From: Clostridia bacterium
Lineage (GTDB): Bacteria > Bacillota > Clostridia > Lutisporales > Lutisporaceae
Reading direction: 5' to 3'
Length of the DNA: 43,107 bases
Assembly: GCA_029256325.1 (NCBI GenBank)
Contig: JAQSYD010000002.1
Coordinates: 1 to 43,107, forward strand
The notes beneath the pieces are model-generated. The model worked only from the letters and a program-made list of their open reading frames with translations. It did not search any database and had not been told where the DNA came from. Positions 39,987 to 43,107 of the stretch are shown here, piece after piece. The stretch's first letter is position 1, and each line of letters starts with the position of its first letter. The translations under genes and the position numbers were made by a program.

Positions 39987-40268
39987 ATGTATAAAAAAAT
40001 ATTAGTGTTCCTGCTAATTGCTATATTTATATTAACAACAACTGTTAGTGCTGCCAGTGGAGATGCTGACTTCTGGAAGCTCCTAGCTGCATTTAGAAAA
40101 GGTTTGTTTTGGGTAGGGGTATTCTCTAGCATATACGGATTATACCTGCAGATGCTGAAGCGTGACGATATGGGTAAGAAAATTGTTATTACCTGTGTGT
40201 TGACCTATATTGCAAGCTATGTAGTACCGAATGTATTCGTAATGATTGATCAGACTTTTGGGAAGTAG
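39987..40268 (+). CDS. VirB2-like small membrane protein
   Basis: 93 aa. A signal-type N-terminus (KKILVFLLIAIFILTTTVSAAS) with a likely cleavage site after VSA is followed by two hydrophobic helices (about 38-57 and 69-87). This is the layout of VirB2/TrbC-type pilins and similar small subunits of type IV secretion systems. Sequence alone cannot confirm it. AAGGAGG precedes the ATG. Confidence 0.45.
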   Translation: MYKKILVFLLIAIFILTTTVSAASGDADFWKLLAAFRKGLFWVGVFSSIYGLYLQMLKRDDMGKKIVITCVLTYIASYVVPNVFVMIDQTFGK

Positions 40269-40276
40269 GTGGAGAT

Positions 40277-40549
40277 ATGTGGGATTTATTAGATAACCTC
40301 AAAAAGTTCAATGAGACCACACAGGAGTACTTTGATATCATAAAGACGGTATATCATTATATTACCCATCCTAAGGAACTGCTGATTTGGTTATGGAGTA
40401 CTGCAGTTGATCTGAGTTTTTATGTTTGCTTATCTATATTTTGTATCTGCCTGGTGCTTCATCTTCTAGGTGTAAAAAAAGCAAGGTTATATGCTCAGAT
40501 GTCTTTCTTCATATATCTGACTATCATGATATTTAATAAGGTGATGTAG
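40277..40549 (+). CDS. Small membrane protein of the ATPase module
   Basis: 90 aa with two or three transmembrane segments in the second half (about 38-62, 70-88). A soluble helical N-terminus (LLDNLKKFNETTQEYFDII) would be cytoplasmic. It lies between the VirB2-like gene and the ATPase, with 1-8 base gaps, so all three are one operon. VirB3-like function is possible but not shown. Confidence 0.55.
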   Translation: MWDLLDNLKKFNETTQEYFDIIKTVYHYITHPKELLIWLWSTAVDLSFYVCLSIFCICLVLHLLGVKKARLYAQMSFFIYLTIMIFNKVM

Positions 40550-40550
40550 C

Positions 40551-42869
40551 ATGAAGTGGATGAAAGCAAGTGAATTCTTCAAAATCTACAATCCAAAGTA
40601 CAGCATACTGAAGATTATTCCAGATACCTCAATAAGGAATTATGACAGCGAAAATATAGCAAGAGTTATCTGTAATATGTATAACCTTCCTATTGATAGA
40701 CTAAAGTTTAAAAGCCATCAACTCACCTATAGGCTACCGAATAAAACCGCATTCTTCATTGACATAAGCCTAAAGGAAGTTAGCTTCTACATCATCACTC
40801 CGGAAGAATTTGAGAAACTGGTCATTGAGAAATGTAGCGGCACTTGGCCAAAAGCAACTATCCAAAGAGTAGGTCTAGTGTCGATGTTCTCCAGCAAGGC
40901 CGTCAAGCATGAACTAGTGTATAGGAAGGAAGATGCACTAAGCCTAAAGGTGGATAAAAAGAGCAATGAGCCGCTGAACAGTATATTGAATGTAATTGAC
41001 ATCATGGAGCAGGATGACAGGGTAGGGGTGTTATACAACTTCATGCCGGGCAATCAAGGCTCCTGGTATAATAAGCATCGTGACACCATGGAGAGAATTA
41101 AGAAGAATACTCCTGTCGATAAACAAAAGCTCAATATAGGATATATGCTGATGTACCTGATTGATGAGATTATGAAAATATTCATTATGACTTTTGAAGA
41201 GATGGCCAACTTTATAGGTGATGGCAAGAACATAACTGAAGGTCGTAAAGATGAAGGACCTGGCATGCAACTCTATAAAATGCTTTCCACAACAACACTC
41301 CGGAAGGCTGACAGAAATATTCTAGATGCACAGTTGTTGGTGATCAGTGAGAGTCAGAACGAAACAAGAGCTAAGAACAATGCTATAGCTGTATGCGAGA
41401 GTTATAAAACCATTTCAGAAGATAATAGCCTTTCTTATAGACCTACACTTTGTAGTTTTGATTATGAGAGCTTTAAAATCAAAGGTATAACTACTAACAT
41501 AATCAGTACTGAAGAAGCTGCTAACTTAATTCAAATACCTGGAAGAACATTATTACAGCAGCACCCCAACATTGAGAAAGTGGATGTGCTTGAATGCCCA
41601 ATACCAGAGGAAATAAGTAACGGGTATATATCCTTAGGGAGTGCACCATACAAAGGGCAAGAATATCCCACTTTTCTTCCGGATGAATACAACCTTGGGA
41701 ATTTACCTCTAACGATCGTAGGTCCTCCGGGGAGCGGGAAAACCACTTATATTGCAAACTATGTTAAGTATGTAAGAAAACGTAAAGAGGCAGTAGTACT
41801 AATTGATTTTATAAAAAACTGTGAGCTATCAGAGGATATTGAAAAGATAATTCCAAAACAAGATCTAATAATAATTGACTGTTCAAACGAAGAACAATTG
41901 CAAGGAATGGGCTACAACGAAATTAAGCGTACTGGTAAAAGCGATTTTGAAAAGCTAAAGGCTGCCAATCTTATGGCTGAGCAGACGCTTGCTTTGGTTG
42001 ATAGCATCAACAACGAAGGGCTTCCACTTACATCAAAGATGCGCAGGTATTTATCTGCTGCATGCAATGTGGCTTTTCTATTTGATATTAATATAAAATC
42101 TGCAATAATGTGCTTGCAGGATTACAGGAAAAGAGAAGAATATATTAAAGCAATACCAGAATCAATGAGAGCCCTCTTAGATGAGGAGATAGGAGCGTTA
42201 GAAGAACTCAACGAATATACACTTACAAAGGATCCTGACTCGAAAGAAGTTCTATCAGCGCTAACCGGTACTAGGGATAGTAAGATTGATGGGATATTAG
42301 ATCGTATAAATCTCATTCGAGAGAATATTTATTTAAAATACATGTACAGCAAAAGCTGTTCTAGCAATATTGATTTTGTTCAGGCCATGGAGCAAGGGAA
42401 AGTAATACTTATCAAAATGCCAGAGGATACCTTCGGCAGCAAGATGGTCAAGAACGTACTGGTGACATACTTCTGCAGCAAGACTATTCTTTCAACCAAG
42501 ATTAGGGGGGCAATGCATAAACAGCCTTCACGTTGCCACGAAATAATTGACGAACTATATCAAGCGCCGACTGCAGCTCGCTTGATTAAGGAAACTATCA
42601 ATCAGGTGCGGAAGTTTGGCAAGAAATATGTATTTAGCTGCCACTATCTGAATCAGATTGGTACTTTAAAAGAAGAGCTCAAAAGCGGCAACAGCTCATA
42701 TATGCTACTCCATGGAAGCGACAAAACAATATATAAGGAGCTGGAAGATGAGCTGAAGCCTTATGATGTTGAGGACCTTCTAAACTTAAAGAGATTTACT
42801 TCGCTAAACCTTATCAAGTACCAAAAGGGATATGCAAAGTTCATTAGCAAGCTTCCTGCACCGGTATAA
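40551..42869 (+). CDS. VirD4/HerA-type conjugation-like ATPase
   Basis: 772 aa. A Walker A motif GPPGSGKTT at about 391-399 is followed by VVLIDF, and a Walker B-type EIIDELYQAP lies near 664-673. The C-terminal domain shows sensor-type motifs typical of the HerA/FtsK/VirD4 class (KYVFSCHYLNQIGTLKEEL). The N-terminal 390 residues (PLNSILNVIDIMEQDDRVGVLYNF; PGRTLLQQHP) resemble those of type IV secretion ATPases in Gram-positive plasmids and conjugative elements. It should couple ATP hydrolysis to DNA or protein translocation at the membrane. No relaxase of a MOB family or other VirB components lie beside it. Confidence 0.7.
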   Translation: MKWMKASEFFKIYNPKYSILKIIPDTSIRNYDSENIARVICNMYNLPIDRLKFKSHQLTYRLPNKTAFFIDISLKEVSFYIITPEEFEKLVIEKCSGTWPKATIQRVGLVSMFSSKAVKHELVYRKEDALSLKVDKKSNEPLNSILNVIDIMEQDDRVGVLYNFMPGNQGSWYNKHRDTMERIKKNTPVDKQKLNIGYMLMYLIDEIMKIFIMTFEEMANFIGDGKNITEGRKDEGPGMQLYKMLSTTTLRKADRNILDAQLLVISESQNETRAKNNAIAVCESYKTISEDNSLSYRPTLCSFDYESFKIKGITTNIISTEEAANLIQIPGRTLLQQHPNIEKVDVLECPIPEEISNGYISLGSAPYKGQEYPTFLPDEYNLGNLPLTIVGPPGSGKTTYIANYVKYVRKRKEAVVLIDFIKNCELSEDIEKIIPKQDLIIIDCSNEEQLQGMGYNEIKRTGKSDFEKLKAANLMAEQTLALVDSINNEGLPLTSKMRRYLSAACNVAFLFDINIKSAIMCLQDYRKREEYIKAIPESMRALLDEEIGALEELNEYTLTKDPDSKEVLSALTGTRDSKIDGILDRINLIRENIYLKYMYSKSCSSNIDFVQAMEQGKVILIKMPEDTFGSKMVKNVLVTYFCSKTILSTKIRGAMHKQPSRCHEIIDELYQAPTAARLIKETINQVRKFGKKYVFSCHYLNQIGTLKEELKSGNSSYMLLHGSDKTIYKELEDELKPYDVEDLLNLKRFTSLNLIKYQKGYAKFISKLPAPV

Positions 42870-42907
42870 TTTCTAATAAACTCAAAGAATTATCAAAAAT
42901 AATGAAT

Positions 42908-42938
42908 AAAGGAGAAGCGTTGAAACTTCTCCTTTTGC
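42908..42938 (+). terminator. Rho-independent terminator of the ATPase operon
   Basis: AAAGGAGAAG (42908-42917) and CTTCTCCTTT (42926-42935) form a perfect 10-bp stem with an 8-base loop, followed by a short T-run. It closes the operon before attP. Confidence 0.8.
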
Positions 42939-42950
42939 ATGCCTTTAATT

Positions 42951-42994
42951 CTTCTAATATTCTTCTAATAAACTTCTAATATTCTTCTAATAAA
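42951..42994. repeat. 11-bp tandem repeats, left arm of attP
   Basis: CTTCTAATATT and CTTCTAATAAA alternate twice, giving four perfect tandem 11-bp copies. The same element is found twice at 162-180 on the other side of the core. In circular coordinates the left arm ends about 98 bp before the core. They are candidate integrase arm-binding sites. Confidence 0.65.
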
Positions 42995-43008
42995 TTAACC
43001 ATATTTAT

Positions 43009-43107
43009 ATATATGCCAATTTGCACCAACAAGCGGTAAGCCTTGAAATTACTCTTTTCTTTATTGCTTATTTATGCTATTATTATAGTCATGTCAGTTC
43101 GTAACCA
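43009..43107. repeat. Terminal direct repeat, right copy
   Basis: It is identical to bases 1-99. The true circle ends at 43008. Confidence 0.9.

Noticed and set aside
42951-42994. 11-bp tandem repeats as plasmid iterons
   Set aside because: The same element occurs on the other side of the attP core and not near rep, so integrase arm sites are a better explanation.
1-43107. tRNA genes
   Set aside because: No cloverleaf with a TTC-type T-arm was noticed on reading either strand; a dedicated search could still find one.

Overview
The window is a complete temperate siphophage genome that also carries plasmid-type and conjugation-type genes. Its first 99 bases are repeated exactly as its last 99 bases, so the sequence closes into a circle of 43,008 bp. 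The host is most likely a spore-forming member of the Clostridia. Evidence for this is the AT-rich sequence, strong AGGAGG ribosome binding sites with many TTG/GTG starts, Gram-positive LexA boxes, a Spo0E-like protein, a fragment of a clostridial-type AbrB regulator, and a LLH-family holin.

Layout. (1) 42870-43008 joined to 1-2640 holds the predicted attP, a tyrosine integrase with a LexA box upstream, a HIRAN-domain gene and a CI-like repressor, all leftward. (2) 2640-2822 is the divergent promoter/operator region with GTTAAC operator motifs. (3) 2823-14876 is the rightward early region: Cro-like and other HTH proteins, a replisome-organizer-like protein, an HUH rolling-circle Rep with a stem-loop-rich candidate origin in front of it, a ParB-like protein, two radical-SAM-type proteins, DUF4406 and DUF1064 proteins, a J-domain protein, and an unusual number of tiny cysteine-rich proteins. 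(4) 14890-14993 is a promoter followed almost at once by a terminator, at the early/late boundary. (5) 15026-33851 is the late region in HK97-like order: HNH, small and large terminase, portal, protease, capsid, decoration candidate, connectors, tail tube, G/GT chaperones with a -1 frameshift, tape measure, Dit, an Asp-box fibre and Tal. (6) A leftward secreted-protein cargo gene at 33862-34452 is followed by lysis genes (two holin-type proteins and a C39-like endolysin) to 36186. (7) 36200-38540 is accessory: an unknown 316-aa protein with a HicA-like partner, a second LexA-controlled unit, and an XRE regulator. (8) 38591-42869 holds a ParM-like actin with a small ParR-like partner, a VirB2-like small membrane protein, a second membrane protein and a VirD4/HerA-type ATPase, ending in a terminator beside attP.

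How the parts may work together. Integrase and attP allow lysogeny by integration. Rep, the ParM/ParR-like pair and a candidate centromere would allow stable plasmid-like maintenance. The VirD4/HerA-like ATPase with its two membrane proteins suggests a DNA-transfer or DNA-translocation function, although no complete type IV secretion set or dedicated relaxase is visible. DNA damage probably feeds in through LexA at two places. The CI-like repressor lacks a self-cleavage domain, and the HIRAN protein beside it may take part in induction. Function calls come from reading motifs and gene order; no database search was run.
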